The notes: generated from the letters alone by a model not told the origin. 64,000 nucleotides of DNA from Bog-756 sp963703145 (GCA_963703145.1 OY969793.1:1984001-2048000); one strand, 5' to 3'; shown: positions 50,959-60,334, numbered from the stretch's first letter. Made by a program: numbers and translations.

Positions 50959-52416
50959 TTAGCCCTTCGGCGTGTACCCCGGGGGCAGGTTGATGGTCTT
51001 CTTCTCTAGGAACAGCTCGAGGCCGTCCTCACCGAATTCCCGGCCGACCCCGGAGGCCTTGTACCCCCCGAAGGGCGACGAGAAGTCGATGGGGATGTTG
51101 GAGTTCACCATGTAGGTGCCGGTCCGCACCTGGCGGGCCACTGCCACCCCCCGGTCGTCATCGCCGCTGAACACCGCTCCGCACAGCCCGTAATCGGAGT
51201 CGTTGGCGATCCGGACGGCGTCGGCATCGTCGTCGTAGGGGATGACCGACAGCACCGGTCCGAAAATCTCCTCTTGGGCGATGCGCATCGAGTTGTCCAC
51301 GTCGACGAACACGGTGGGCTCGACGAACCAACCCTTGTCGAGTCCCTCGGGGCGTCCGCCGCCCACGGCGACCTTGGCCCCCTCTTCCTGCCCGATCCGG
51401 ATGTAGTTCTCCACCCGGTCACGCTGGCGCTCGGCCACCAGCGGCCCGACCTCGGTCGCGGGGTCGAGGGCATCGCCGACCTTCATGGCCCGGACCTGTT
51501 CAACCAAGGCCTCGGTCACCTCGGCGTAGCGATCCCGGGGGGCCAGGATGCGGGTTAACGAGATGCAGGCCTCGCCGTTGTTCATGATGGCATTGGGCAG
51601 CATCAGCGGGATCGACTCCTCGAGGTTCACGTCGTCGAGGAGGATGGCGGCCGACTTCCCGCCCAGCTCGAGACTCATCCGCTTGAGGTTGGCACCACAG
51701 GCGGCGCCGATCTTCCGGCCGGCGACGGTCGAGCCGGTGAACGAGACCTTGTCGATGCCGGGATGATTGACCAGGTGCTCGCCCACCTCACGGCCGGCGG
51801 GCACCACGCTGAGCACTCCCTTGGGCAATCCGGCCTCGGCGAAGATCTCCGCCAGGACGTTGGCGTCGAGCGGCGTCTCGGGTGCCGGCTTGAAGACTAC
51901 GGTGCTCCCCGACAGCAGGGCCGGCGAGAGCTTGGCGCACGCCAGGAACAGCGGGACGTTCCACGGGGTGATGGCCGCGACCACACCGACCGGCTCCTTG
52001 GACACCATGACCGGTCCGAGCAGGCCGTCCTTGACCGAGTCGAAGGCGAACGTCGAGCCCAGACCGGCGTAGTAGTCGAGGATCATGGTGGGCGCCAGCA
52101 CCTGGGCCAGGGTCCCCCACGAGATGGGCGATCCCATCTCGTTCGAGATGAGCTCGGAGATGCCCTGCATGTCATTGCGGATGGCGTCGGCCACCTTGGT
52201 CAAGACGGCGGCCCGCTCGACGGGGGCCATCCGGGGCCACGGCCCGCTGTCGAAGGCCTCCCGGGCGGCAGCCACCGCCCGGTCGATGTCGGCGTTCTGG
52301 GACTCGGGGACCCGTCCGACCAGCTCCTCGGTGGTGGGTGAGAACACGTCGAAGACCGAGGACGAGGAGGGTTCGACCCACTCCCCACCGATGAACAGGC
52401 GATCGTATGACTTCAT
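50959..52416 (-). CDS. aldehyde dehydrogenase
   Basis: A 485-aa aldehyde dehydrogenase: SYDRLFIGGEWVEPSSSSVF start, NAD site TPWNVPLFLACAKLSPALLS, Glu of MSLELGGKSAA and catalytic Cys in NNGEACISLTRI, with the FGPVLSVIPYDDDADA and PFGGYKASGVGREFG motifs near the C-terminus. The substrate is not inferable; the GEACISLTR form is common in broad-range enzymes. It is divergent from the hypothetical at 52588 and shares no obvious partner. Confidence 0.9.
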   Translation of the reverse strand: MKSYDRLFIGGEWVEPSSSSVFDVFSPTTEELVGRVPESQNADIDRAVAAAREAFDSGPWPRMAPVERAAVLTKVADAIRNDMQGISELISNEMGSPISWGTLAQVLAPTMILDYYAGLGSTFAFDSVKDGLLGPVMVSKEPVGVVAAITPWNVPLFLACAKLSPALLSGSTVVFKPAPETPLDANVLAEIFAEAGLPKGVLSVVPAGREVGEHLVNHPGIDKVSFTGSTVAGRKIGAACGANLKRMSLELGGKSAAILLDDVNLEESIPLMLPNAIMNNGEACISLTRILAPRDRYAEVTEALVEQVRAMKVGDALDPATEVGPLVAERQRDRVENYIRIGQEEGAKVAVGGGRPEGLDKGWFVEPTVFVDVDNSMRIAQEEIFGPVLSVIPYDDDADAVRIANDSDYGLCGAVFSGDDDRGVAVARQVRTGTYMVNSNIPIDFSSPFGGYKASGVGREFGEDGLELFLEKKTINLPPGYTPKG

Positions 52417-52587
52417 GGTCCCTCCGTGGCTCGAGTCTGGGCTGCTGGTGTCAGCCTAGGGGGAATCTGACGCCCCGTCACCTCCAGGGTGGCTACGCTC
52501 GCCAGGCGACAGACAGGCCACCGGACCGGCCTGGTCCGACCCGAGACCGGGTCCGGGACCGCGGCCCCAGACTGCAAGGACCAGCCC

Positions 52588-53700
52588 ATGCTCTCCCCCT
52601 TAGACGACTATCCGGTGCACCAGATCTCCGAACCGATGCGCTTTGTCGGAACCTCGGACCGCAACTTCTACGACCGCTACTACTTCAACATCCACGGGGC
52701 CGAAGGCGTCCACGGCAGTGCCGACGAGCTGTTCGCTGTCATCGGCCTCGGCCAGTATCCCAACCTGAGCGTGGCCGACGCCTTCGTGTCGGTGCTGTGG
52801 GGGAGCGACCACCGGGTGGTGCGGTCGTCACGGACGCTTGGCGCCGACCGGATGGACGCCTCGGTCGGACCCATCCGCGTCGAGGTGAACAAGGGTCTCG
52901 AGCAGGTCCGGGTGGTGGTCGAGCCCAACGAGTGGGGCATCGAGCTCGATGCCGTCTACGACGGCTTCTCCGAGGCCCACCTTGAGGCTCGTCACTTCGA
53001 CCGACAGTTCTCCCGGGTCACCTTCGACTCCACCCGGTTCGCCCAGGTGGGATCCTGGACTGGCACTCTGAAGGTCGGGGACCGTGAGCTCGTGTTGACC
53101 CCGGACCGCTTCTGGGGATCGCGCGACCGGTCGTGGGGGATCCGCCCGGTGGGCGAGCCCGAGCCCCCCGGTATCCGGGCCACCGATACCGCCGGTGGGT
53201 TCTTCTGGATCTATGCGCCGGTCCGGTTCGAGGACCATGCTGTCGTGACCATCATTCAGGAGCGCCCGAGCGGCGAGCGGATCATGCAGGATGCCCACCG
53301 GGTCTTCCCCCTGGGATCGGGCCGGGAGCCCGAGTGGCTGGGCCGGCCCGAGCACGCCCTGCGCTTCGCACCGGGCACTCGCAGCGTCACCGGGGCCACC
53401 TTGTCCTACTTCGGAGCCCACGGGACCAAGACCGCCGAGATCGAGGTCGAGACCCAGCTGGCCTTCCCCCTGCTCCTGGGCAGCGGCTACGGGCTCGAGC
53501 CGGAATGGCGGCACGGGATGTACCAGGGCGACTTGGTGGTCCAGGGCCAGGAGGTCCCACCTGCCGATCCGAGCTATTCGAACTGGGGCCTGACCGAATA
53601 CGCGGCGCGGTTCACGTCTGACGGCCAGGTCGGCTACGGCATGTTCGAGAACGCCGTCATGGGTCCGCACCAGCAGTACGGGTTCAGCGGCTGGGACTGA
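52588..53700 (+). CDS. conserved actinomycete protein of DUF7064/7065-like type
   Basis: A 370-aa protein: SEPMRFVGTSDRNFYDRYYF, IGLGQYPNLSVADAFVSVLW, RFWGSRDRSWGIRPVGEPEP, GGFFWIYAPVRFEDHAVVTI and YQGDLVVQGQEVPPADPSYS. The RDRSWG motif and lipocalin-like beta pattern are reminiscent of DUF7064/7065 proteins found widely in mycobacteria, often near steroid or lipid genes. The assignment is from memory. The start at MLSPLDD has AAGGA upstream. It is convergent with the SRPBCC-SDR fusion gene. Confidence 0.72.
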   Translation: MLSPLDDYPVHQISEPMRFVGTSDRNFYDRYYFNIHGAEGVHGSADELFAVIGLGQYPNLSVADAFVSVLWGSDHRVVRSSRTLGADRMDASVGPIRVEVNKGLEQVRVVVEPNEWGIELDAVYDGFSEAHLEARHFDRQFSRVTFDSTRFAQVGSWTGTLKVGDRELVLTPDRFWGSRDRSWGIRPVGEPEPPGIRATDTAGGFFWIYAPVRFEDHAVVTIIQERPSGERIMQDAHRVFPLGSGREPEWLGRPEHALRFAPGTRSVTGATLSYFGAHGTKTAEIEVETQLAFPLLLGSGYGLEPEWRHGMYQGDLVVQGQEVPPADPSYSNWGLTEYAARFTSDGQVGYGMFENAVMGPHQQYGFSGWD

Positions 53701-53709
53701 CCGGGCCGA

Positions 53710-55173
53710 TCAGCCTCGGGGCTGGACGCCATCCCATCCGGCCCGCTCGGCGCACCAGGCCCACAGCGCCGACCCAGCGGCCATGAAGGCCTCCTCGTCG
53801 AGACGGGTCCAGGGCACCTTGTGCTCCCAGCGCCGGCGCCGATCCAGCCAGAAGCCACCCGTGGTGTCGACTCCCTCCGGCGCCGAGGCCAGCCACACCG
53901 CGGTGTCGGCCCCTTCGTCCACGCTCCGCAGGAGAGGTCCCATCACCTTGGCGAACCCGGGGAGCCCTGACCGGATCCCCGGGGTGTCGGCCCAGCCGGG
54001 GTGCATGGCGTGGAAGGCCAACCCCGACCCGTCGAGTCGCCGCACCCACTCGTGCATCAGCACGAGCTGGGCCCGCTTGACCTTGGCGTAGGCCACCGTG
54101 CCGTCGTAGTCGGCCTCGCTCATCTCCAATGTGGCCAGGTCGAAGCGCTGCGTGTACATGCCGCCCGACGACACCTGGATCACCCGGGACGGGATCGAGG
54201 ACGTCAGTGTGGGCAGGAGCAGGCCGCTCAGGAGGAATGGCGCCACCAGCTGGCTGGCCACGGTGACCTCGGTGCCCGAGCCGGTGCGCGTGTACTGGCG
54301 GGAGAGGGCCCCGGCGTTGTGGACCAGGACGTCCAACCGGTCGTGCTCGGCGACGAACTGCTCGGCGACGTCCCGAACCTGGGCCAGCTCACCCATGTCG
54401 GCAAGGAAGAACCCGACGTCGACCCCGGGGGCCTGATCCGAGATGGTGGCCGCCGCCCGCTCAGCTCGCCCGCCGTTGCGGGCCACGAACCGGACGGTGG
54501 CACCGAGCTGCCCCGCACCGATGGCCGTGGCGAGACCCAATCCCGACGTCGCCCCGGTGATCAGTACCACCTGTCCGTCCATGGACGGAGGAGTCGACCA
54601 GCCGGCCAGGCGGCTACGGACGGCCGGGCCGATCGATGAGAAGGAACCGATCACTGAGGCCTCGAGCAGTTCGTCCACGGCCGCAGCGACGGTGGAGCCG
54701 ACCGGCCCGGCGTCCGTTTCGGGCACCGCCTCACCGCCACCCGGCGCCAGGACACCCCGCAGGCCGCCGAGTCCCCGATCGCCGATCCGCCGGAACGGCA
54801 GGGTCAACAGGCCACTCAGGGGGGATGCGGGCCCTACCAGACCGAGGTCGGCCTGGTAGGTGAGCACGGAGCCACCCTCGGGCCTCGGCGCCACCGAGAT
54901 GGTGTCCTCGGAGCGGATGAAGGCGTTCTGCGCGGTCACCACCACACGGTGGGGGCGCTCGTAGGAGGTGATGGTGTAGTCGAGGGGCGTGGAGCGACCG
55001 CCGACCAGCACGTCCAGCCGGAAAGTGCTCCCGAGGCCGATCGGCGCGTCCTCCACGCGCTCTGCCCCGGCCACACCGGGGTCCCACTCGGCGGCGTTGG
55101 AGAACTCCGCCAGATAGTCGAAGGTCTCCTCGGCCGATCGACCCGAGACGACGATTCCCCGGTATCGGGCCAT
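53710..55173 (-). CDS. SRPBCC-SDR fusion protein
   Basis: A 487-aa two-domain protein. Residues about 1-150 form an SRPBCC/polyketide-cyclase-like lipid-binding domain (RYRGIVVSGRSAEETFDYLA start, then RLDVLVGGRSTPLDYTITSY). Residues about 195 to the end form an SDR with TGATSGLGLATAIGAGQLGA, NAG (VHNAGALSR), Ser (IQVSSGGM) and YxxxK in YAKVKRAQLVLMHEW, like DHRS12-type proteins. The domains may hand a hydrophobic ligand from one to the other. It is divergent from the COG2907 operon, with 202 bp between starts. Confidence 0.85.
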   Translation of the reverse strand: MARYRGIVVSGRSAEETFDYLAEFSNAAEWDPGVAGAERVEDAPIGLGSTFRLDVLVGGRSTPLDYTITSYERPHRVVVTAQNAFIRSEDTISVAPRPEGGSVLTYQADLGLVGPASPLSGLLTLPFRRIGDRGLGGLRGVLAPGGGEAVPETDAGPVGSTVAAAVDELLEASVIGSFSSIGPAVRSRLAGWSTPPSMDGQVVLITGATSGLGLATAIGAGQLGATVRFVARNGGRAERAAATISDQAPGVDVGFFLADMGELAQVRDVAEQFVAEHDRLDVLVHNAGALSRQYTRTGSGTEVTVASQLVAPFLLSGLLLPTLTSSIPSRVIQVSSGGMYTQRFDLATLEMSEADYDGTVAYAKVKRAQLVLMHEWVRRLDGSGLAFHAMHPGWADTPGIRSGLPGFAKVMGPLLRSVDEGADTAVWLASAPEGVDTTGGFWLDRRRRWEHKVPWTRLDEEAFMAAGSALWAWCAERAGWDGVQPRG

Positions 55174-55271
55174 GGGGCCGTCCTCTCGTCATGCGGTCGG
55201 TGCTACGGAGCGTCCTGGGGAGTGTGCCACCGGCCGCCGGCGGGCCCGGCGGTGGCAGCCACCAGCCCAAA

Positions 55272-55277
55272 TATACT
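55272..55277 (+). promoter_or_regulatory. possible -10 box of the COG2907 operon
   Basis: TATACT in an AT-rich patch (AAATATACTGGG) about 100 bp upstream of the operon start. No good -35 hexamer is seen at the proper distance, so the promoter call is weak. Confidence 0.25.
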
Positions 55278-55375
55278 GGGCGGTCACCTCCACCGAACCA
55301 GCTTCATCCAGTTTCGACGGCAGTTCCGAACACCTACTGCCGGATCGTCTACCCCGTGAGGAGCTGTACCAGTCG

Positions 55376-56623
55376 ATGAGAATCGCCATCGTGGGATCGG
55401 GCGTTTCCGGCCTTGTGTGCGCCCACCTCCTGAGCCGCCAGCATCACGTCACGCTGTTCGAGGCCGACGACCGACCGGGCGGCCACGCCCACACCGTCCG
55501 GGTCGACCTGCCCGATGAGACCCACGAGGTCGACACCGGCTTTCTGGTGTACAACAACCGCAACTACCCGGGCCTGGTCCGACTGTTCGACCAGCTCGGG
55601 GTGGCCACCAAGCCCAGCGACATGAGCTTCGGCATGACCGATGACGTGAGCGGCATCGAATGGCGGGGAACATCACTCGCCACGGTGTTCGCTCAGCGTC
55701 GCAACGCCCTACGGCCGGCGTTCCTCAGGATGCTGGCCGACGTGATTCGGTTCAACCGGGTCGCCCGAGGATTGCTCGACGGTCCCGAGGACCTGTCGCT
55801 CTCGCTCGCGGACCTCTTGGCGTCGGGTCACTGGTCGGAGCAGTTCATCGACTGGTACCTCATCCCCATGGGGTCATCGATCTGGTCGGCCGAACCACGA
55901 ACGTTCTTGTCCATGCCGGCAGTCACCTTCGCCCGGTTCTTCGACAACCACGGCCTGCTCACCTACGGCGACCAGCCCTCGTGGCGGACCGTTGTGGGCG
56001 GGTCACGACGGTATGTGGAGGCGATCCTGGCGCCCCTGGGCGACTCGGTCCGGCTCGCCTGCCCCGTCTCGAAGCTGAAGCGCACCACCGACGGCGTCGA
56101 GATCCGCTCCGAGTTCGGGCTCGAGCACTTCGACCATGTGGTCGTGGCCACCCACAGCGACCAGGCGATGCGGCTGCTGTCAGACCCCTCGCCGCTCGAG
56201 CGTGACGTGCTTGGGGCTATCCGCTATCAGCCCAACCGGGCCACGCTGCACACCGATACCTCGCTCCTCCCCCGCAACCACAGGGCCTGGGCCAGCTGGA
56301 ACTATCACCGGGTGGCTGACCGATCCGAGGGAGCGACGCTCACCTACCGGCTGCGTAGCCTGCAGGGAATCGAATCCGCTCACGAGATCCTGGTGACCCT
56401 GAACCGCGACGATGCCATTGCGGACGACCACGTGCTGGCCCGGTTCGACTATGCCCATCCGGTGTTCGATGTGCCCGCCATTGCCGCCCAGCGGCGTCAC
56501 GAAGAGCTGAACGGCGAACGCCGGACCTGGTTCTGCGGTGCGTACTGGGGGTATGGGTTCCACGAGGACGGTGTCCAGAGCGCGCTCACCGTGTGCCGGC
56601 GCCTGGCCGGTGAGGAACTGTGA
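55376..56623 (+). CDS. NAD(P)/FAD-dependent oxidoreductase, COG2907 family
   Basis: A 415-aa flavoprotein: MRIAIVGSGVSGLVCAHLLS with the FAD motif GSGVSG at 7-12, FEADDRPGGHAHTVRVDLPD, DTGFLVYNNRNYPGLVRLFD, and the C-terminal WFCGAYWGYGFHEDG. This family (amine-oxidase fold) is regularly encoded next to DUF1365 and a cyclopropane-synthase-like methyltransferase, and in Rhodobacter-like bacteria the set is linked to methylated/furan fatty acids. It could desaturate a methylated acyl chain. It ends in a GTGA overlap with DUF1365. The ATG at 55376 has GAGGAG about 12 nt upstream. Confidence 0.87.
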   Translation: MRIAIVGSGVSGLVCAHLLSRQHHVTLFEADDRPGGHAHTVRVDLPDETHEVDTGFLVYNNRNYPGLVRLFDQLGVATKPSDMSFGMTDDVSGIEWRGTSLATVFAQRRNALRPAFLRMLADVIRFNRVARGLLDGPEDLSLSLADLLASGHWSEQFIDWYLIPMGSSIWSAEPRTFLSMPAVTFARFFDNHGLLTYGDQPSWRTVVGGSRRYVEAILAPLGDSVRLACPVSKLKRTTDGVEIRSEFGLEHFDHVVVATHSDQAMRLLSDPSPLERDVLGAIRYQPNRATLHTDTSLLPRNHRAWASWNYHRVADRSEGATLTYRLRSLQGIESAHEILVTLNRDDAIADDHVLARFDYAHPVFDVPAIAAQRRHEELNGERRTWFCGAYWGYGFHEDGVQSALTVCRRLAGEEL

Positions 56624-57507
56624 CCGACGTCGTTCGCCAGCCGACCGAGTCTCCGGAGCTCCTGGCAGAGGCCACCATCGTGCCTCTGGCCCCGTATCGC
56701 ACCCCGCAGCTCCGTGAGGGGCGCCGTCGGGGCCGGGGTCGGGCTCCGTCGGCCCGACCGCTACGGAGCGGCATCTACGAGGGCGTGGTCACGCACCACC
56801 GGTTCGAGCCCATCGACCACCGCTTCTCCTACCGGATCGCCATGACCTACATGGACCTCGGCGAGATCGACGCCGTGTGCGCCCGCCATCCGCTGTGGTC
56901 CCGTGAATCGATCAACGCCGTCTCGTTCCACCGAGCCGACTATCTCGGGGATCCTGACGTGCCACTGGACACGGCGGTGCGTGATCTCGTCGAGGACCGG
57001 ACCGGCCATCGCCCAGACGGACCGATCGGGGTCCTCACCCACGTCCGGACCTGGGGATGGCTGTTCAATCCGATCTCCGTCTACTACTGCTTCGAGTCGG
57101 ACGGCATGACCGTGGACCGTGTGGTGGTTGAGGTCACCAACACGCCCTGGCACGAACGCACCACCTACGTGCTGGCCGGGACGGGCAGCCATCTGGTCGA
57201 CAAGAAGCTCCATGTGTCACCCTTCCTCCCCATGGACCTCCGCCATCGGTTCGTCATCGGCCAGCCCGGCGAGCGGCTGGCCCTGGGCACCGACGACCTC
57301 CGCGGCGACCAGGTGGTGTTCGCGGCGTCCATGGTCCTGGACCGCCGGCCAGCCGAGCGTGGCTCGCTGGGGCGGGTGCTGTGGCGCTTCCCGCTGATGA
57401 CCATGCGCGTGTCCTGGGGGATCTACCGACAGGCGGTCGCCCTCAAGCGGCGGGGTGCCCGGTTCTACGCCCACCCCGACCCTCGAACTGGACCGACCGC
57501 GCCGTGA
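56620..57507 (+). CDS. DUF1365-family protein
   Basis: A 295-aa protein of the DUF1365 family: HHRFEPIDHRFSYRIAMTYM, VRTWGWLFNPISVYYCFESD, VEVTNTPWHERTTYVLAGTG, and KKLHVSPFLPMDLRHRF. It has no transmembrane segments and no known activity, but is almost always beside a COG2907 flavoprotein and a cyclopropane-fatty-acid synthase homologue. The GTG start overlaps the previous stop by 4 nt and its own stop overlaps the next GTG likewise. Confidence 0.87.
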   Translation: MTDVVRQPTESPELLAEATIVPLAPYRTPQLREGRRRGRGRAPSARPLRSGIYEGVVTHHRFEPIDHRFSYRIAMTYMDLGEIDAVCARHPLWSRESINAVSFHRADYLGDPDVPLDTAVRDLVEDRTGHRPDGPIGVLTHVRTWGWLFNPISVYYCFESDGMTVDRVVVEVTNTPWHERTTYVLAGTGSHLVDKKLHVSPFLPMDLRHRFVIGQPGERLALGTDDLRGDQVVFAASMVLDRRPAERGSLGRVLWRFPLMTMRVSWGIYRQAVALKRRGARFYAHPDPRTGPTAP

Positions 57508-58721
57508 GGCCTCTCGGCGATGATCTGGCGGCCCGATTCCTGCGCCTGATGGCCTCGCGGCTCCGAGGCGGGACGCTTACCGTGGTCGACGCCACCGGCA
57601 CCAGCCGGTTCGGTGCGGGATCACCAGAAGCCACCATCGTGGTCCATGACCGGTCCTTCTACGGCATACTCCTGCGGGAGGGCTCGGTCGGGTTCGGCCG
57701 CACCTACGTCGACGGCCTGTGGGACAGCGATGACCTCACGTCGCTGGTGCGGGTGCTGTCGCTCGGACTGCGGCCGGTGACCGCGGTCCAGGATCGCGTC
57801 GGGCAGTGGTGGGGGTCGGCCACTGATTGGGCTCGGAGGCTCCAGCCCCCCGACAAGCAGACCGATCGACTCAATATCCAGGCGCACTACGACCTGTCCA
57901 ACGAGTTCTTCGCCCTGATGTTGGACGAGACCATGATGTACTCGTCGGCCGTATTCGAGTCACCGGGAATGAGCCTGGCCGAGGCCCAGCGGGCCAAGCT
58001 CGACCGCCTGGGCCGGAAACTCGGCCTCGGCCCAGCCGACCACGTGGTCGAGATCGGGACGGGGTGGGGCGGGTTCGCCGTGCACGCGTCCCAGAATTTT
58101 GGGTGCCGGGTGACAACCACCACCATCTCGGATGCCCAGTTCGCCTACGCCTCGAAGCGGGTGGCCGATGCCGGCCTGGCCGACCGGGTCACTGTGCTCG
58201 ACCGCGACTACCGCGACCTGCGGGGCACCTACGACAAGCTGGTGTCCATCGAGATGATCGAGGCGGTCGACTGGCGCCAGCACGACACGTTCTTCGGGAC
58301 CTGCGCCAGCCTGCTCCGTTCCGACGGCCTGATGGCACTCCAGGCGATCACCATCGACGACCGGAGCTTCGAGCGGGCGAAGAATGCCTCGGAGTTCGTG
58401 CTGGAGCTGATCTTTCCCGGAGGTTGCGTCCCGTCGGTCGAAGCGATCTCGCGCTCGCTCCGACGTGCCACGCCGATGACCGTGATCGACCTCGAGGACA
58501 TCGGTCGTCACTATGTGGAGACGCTCCACCGCTGGCACGACAACGTAGAGGCCAACCGCTCGGCCATCACGGCCCTCGGTCTCGACCGTCAGTTCCAGCG
58601 GCTCTGGGACCTCTACCTCTGCTACTGCGAGGGGGCGTTCGCCGAGCGGCACATCAGCGATGTGCAGATGATCATGGCGATGCCGGACTGGCGGGCTCCG
58701 ATGGCGGTCCGCGTCAGCTGA
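57504..58721 (+). CDS. cyclopropane-fatty-acyl-phospholipid synthase-family methyltransferase
   Basis: A 405-aa SAM-dependent methyltransferase. After a Cfa-like N-terminal domain, residues about 140 onward carry IQAHYDLSNEFFALMLDETM then MYSS, VVEIGTGWGGFAVHASQNFG (SAM motif I), and IEMIEAVDWRQHDTFF. The family adds a methylene or methyl group across a double bond of an acyl chain in membrane phospholipid. The GTG at 57504 overlaps the DUF1365 stop by 4 nt. With the flavoprotein it may build a methylated or cyclised acyl chain. Confidence 0.9.
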   Translation: MRPLGDDLAARFLRLMASRLRGGTLTVVDATGTSRFGAGSPEATIVVHDRSFYGILLREGSVGFGRTYVDGLWDSDDLTSLVRVLSLGLRPVTAVQDRVGQWWGSATDWARRLQPPDKQTDRLNIQAHYDLSNEFFALMLDETMMYSSAVFESPGMSLAEAQRAKLDRLGRKLGLGPADHVVEIGTGWGGFAVHASQNFGCRVTTTTISDAQFAYASKRVADAGLADRVTVLDRDYRDLRGTYDKLVSIEMIEAVDWRQHDTFFGTCASLLRSDGLMALQAITIDDRSFERAKNASEFVLELIFPGGCVPSVEAISRSLRRATPMTVIDLEDIGRHYVETLHRWHDNVEANRSAITALGLDRQFQRLWDLYLCYCEGAFAERHISDVQMIMAMPDWRAPMAVRVS

Positions 58722-59109
58722 CGCTCCGGATGGCGTCGCTCTCCCAGTAGGCACGCAGCGAGGCGATCTTGCCCTCCGGCGACCGGCGGTAGACATAGAC
58801 ACCGTCCACCTCGACGGCCGAACCACCCTCGAAGGTGATGCGGATCATCCCTACATTGGCCACCTCGTCCCCACACAGCAGGGACTGGTGGATGGTGAAC
58901 CGGATCGATTGGTTGACGGCGATCACATTGTCGAAGAAGGTGCCAATGGCCTCCCGGCCACGATGTCCGTTGCCCTCCGGATCGAACATCGACGGGCCGA
59001 CCGGGTCCTCCACGATGGCGTCCTCGGCGAAGAGGTCCAGCCAACGCTGGCGGTCCATGGCCTCGACCGCTGCCATGGAGGCCAGACCCAGGTCCCGGGC
59101 GGTGGTCAT
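58714..59109 (-). CDS. SnoaL-like/ketosteroid-isomerase-type protein
   Basis: A 131-aa NTF2-fold protein: MTTARDLGLASMAAVEAMDR, WLDLFAEDAIVEDPVGPSMF, and VDGVYVYRRSPEGKIASLRA. Its start overlaps the LLM stop by 4 nt (ATGA), so they are coupled. A role in the same reaction (isomerase or binding partner) is plausible. Its stop overlaps the convergent CFA-synthase-like gene by 8 nt. Confidence 0.85.
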   Translation of the reverse strand: MTTARDLGLASMAAVEAMDRQRWLDLFAEDAIVEDPVGPSMFDPEGNGHRGREAIGTFFDNVIAVNQSIRFTIHQSLLCGDEVANVGMIRITFEGGSAVEVDGVYVYRRSPEGKIASLRAYWESDAIRSVS

Positions 59110-59981
59110 CGATCGGCCTTGGCGATCACATCGTCGGCGAAGCGGCGGAGGCTGTCCAGCTTCACCTGGAGCGCTTCGGGGTCGGGCCCGACCGTGTAGG
59201 GCCACCGGAACCCCACGATCACGTCGGTGACCCCTTGCTCCTCAAGCCGGCGGATGCCGTCCAGCGAGAAGGCATCGAGCGAGATGACGTGGACCTCGAA
59301 GTCCCGGTCAGCCGTGCCCTCCTCCTCCCGCAGGCGGCCCAGTTTCTCGAGTAGCCCGGGCAGGTCGGCCGGATCGCCGCCTCCGTGGAGCCAGCCGTCC
59401 GAGCGCGCGGCCCGACGCAGCGCCGGGGTGGCATGGCCGCCCACCAGGATGGGCAACGGCTCGGTCGGGGTGGGACTCATCTTGATCGGGGGAAGGTCGT
59501 AGACCTCCCCGTGGTATTCGAAGTAGCCGCCAGCCGACAGGCCCCGGACGATGTCGACCGCCTCGTCCATGCGCTTGCCCCGGCCCTCCCACGGCACGTC
59601 GCACAGCGCGTAGTCCTCGGGCCACGGGCTGGTGCCGACGCCCAGAGACAGCCGGTTCCCGGTCATGACCGCCACTGACGTGGCCTGCTTGGCCACCAGC
59701 AGTGGATGGCGCATGGGCAGTTTCAATACGAAGGTGATGAAGCGGATCCGAGTGGTCACCGCCCCCATGGCGGGGATGAGCGCGAACGGTTCGATAAAGG
59801 GCTTGTCGTCCAGGAACTCACGCGAATGATCCGGCGAGAAGGGGTAGGTCGAGTCAGACTCGAGGGGATAGCACAGGCTGTCGGGCACGACCATGCCGTC
59901 GTAGCCGGCGTCCTCGGCCGCCTGGGCCAGGGGCAAGTAGAAGGTCGGGTCGACCATGGACTCGGCGTAGGAGAAGCGCAT
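59106..59981 (-). CDS. LLM-class F420/FMN-dependent oxidoreductase
   Basis: A 291-aa luciferase-fold oxidoreductase: MRFSYAESMVDPTFYLPLAQ start, LPMRHPLLVAKQATSVAVMT, LSLGVGTSPWPEDYALCDVP and PLPILVGGHATPALRRAARS. The active site for F420 is typical of actinomycete members. The substrate is unknown. The Met chosen gives an N-terminal beta strand; GGGGAA lies upstream. Two bp separate it from the 116-aa gene, and it overlaps the SnoaL gene by 4 nt. Confidence 0.87.
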   Translation of the reverse strand: MRFSYAESMVDPTFYLPLAQAAEDAGYDGMVVPDSLCYPLESDSTYPFSPDHSREFLDDKPFIEPFALIPAMGAVTTRIRFITFVLKLPMRHPLLVAKQATSVAVMTGNRLSLGVGTSPWPEDYALCDVPWEGRGKRMDEAVDIVRGLSAGGYFEYHGEVYDLPPIKMSPTPTEPLPILVGGHATPALRRAARSDGWLHGGGDPADLPGLLEKLGRLREEEGTADRDFEVHVISLDAFSLDGIRRLEEQGVTDVIVGFRWPYTVGPDPEALQVKLDSLRRFADDVIAKADR

Positions 59982-59983
59982 GG

Positions 59984-60334
59984 CTAGTTCCCCCACTCGA
60001 CATGGGCGCAGACCATTCCGTCCTGGATCCACCCTTTAGACGTCGCATACTCGAGCATCGACGCGAACTCGGCATCCCAGCCACCATCGAGTTCGGTCCC
60101 GTGACCGGATGCCGCCTGTGCGGCGAGGCTGCGGATCACGTCCGGGGCGACGAGCACGTCGCCATCGGAGACCGAGCCTGCCTGGTGGGCGTCCAGCACT
60201 TCGGACAGCTGGTCAAACGCCGCAGCTCCGACGTCTCCGCCCCTGGGCGTAAGAGCCCGGACAGCAAAACGCTTCAGATCACTTTCGTCACGCACGACGA
60301 CCTCCCTCGTGGACAGATCCACTACCAGCTCCAT
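59984..60334 (-). CDS. uncharacterised 116-aa protein in the LLM operon
   Basis: An acidic soluble protein starting MELVVDLSTREVVVRDESDL, with LEYATSKGWIQDGMVCAHVE at the end. AAAGGA precedes the ATG by about 10 nt. The LLM gene begins 2 nt after its stop, so it is in the same operon. No domain is recognised. Confidence 0.65.
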   Translation of the reverse strand: MELVVDLSTREVVVRDESDLKRFAVRALTPRGGDVGAAAFDQLSEVLDAHQAGSVSDGDVLVAPDVIRSLAAQAASGHGTELDGGWDAEFASMLEYATSKGWIQDGMVCAHVEWGN

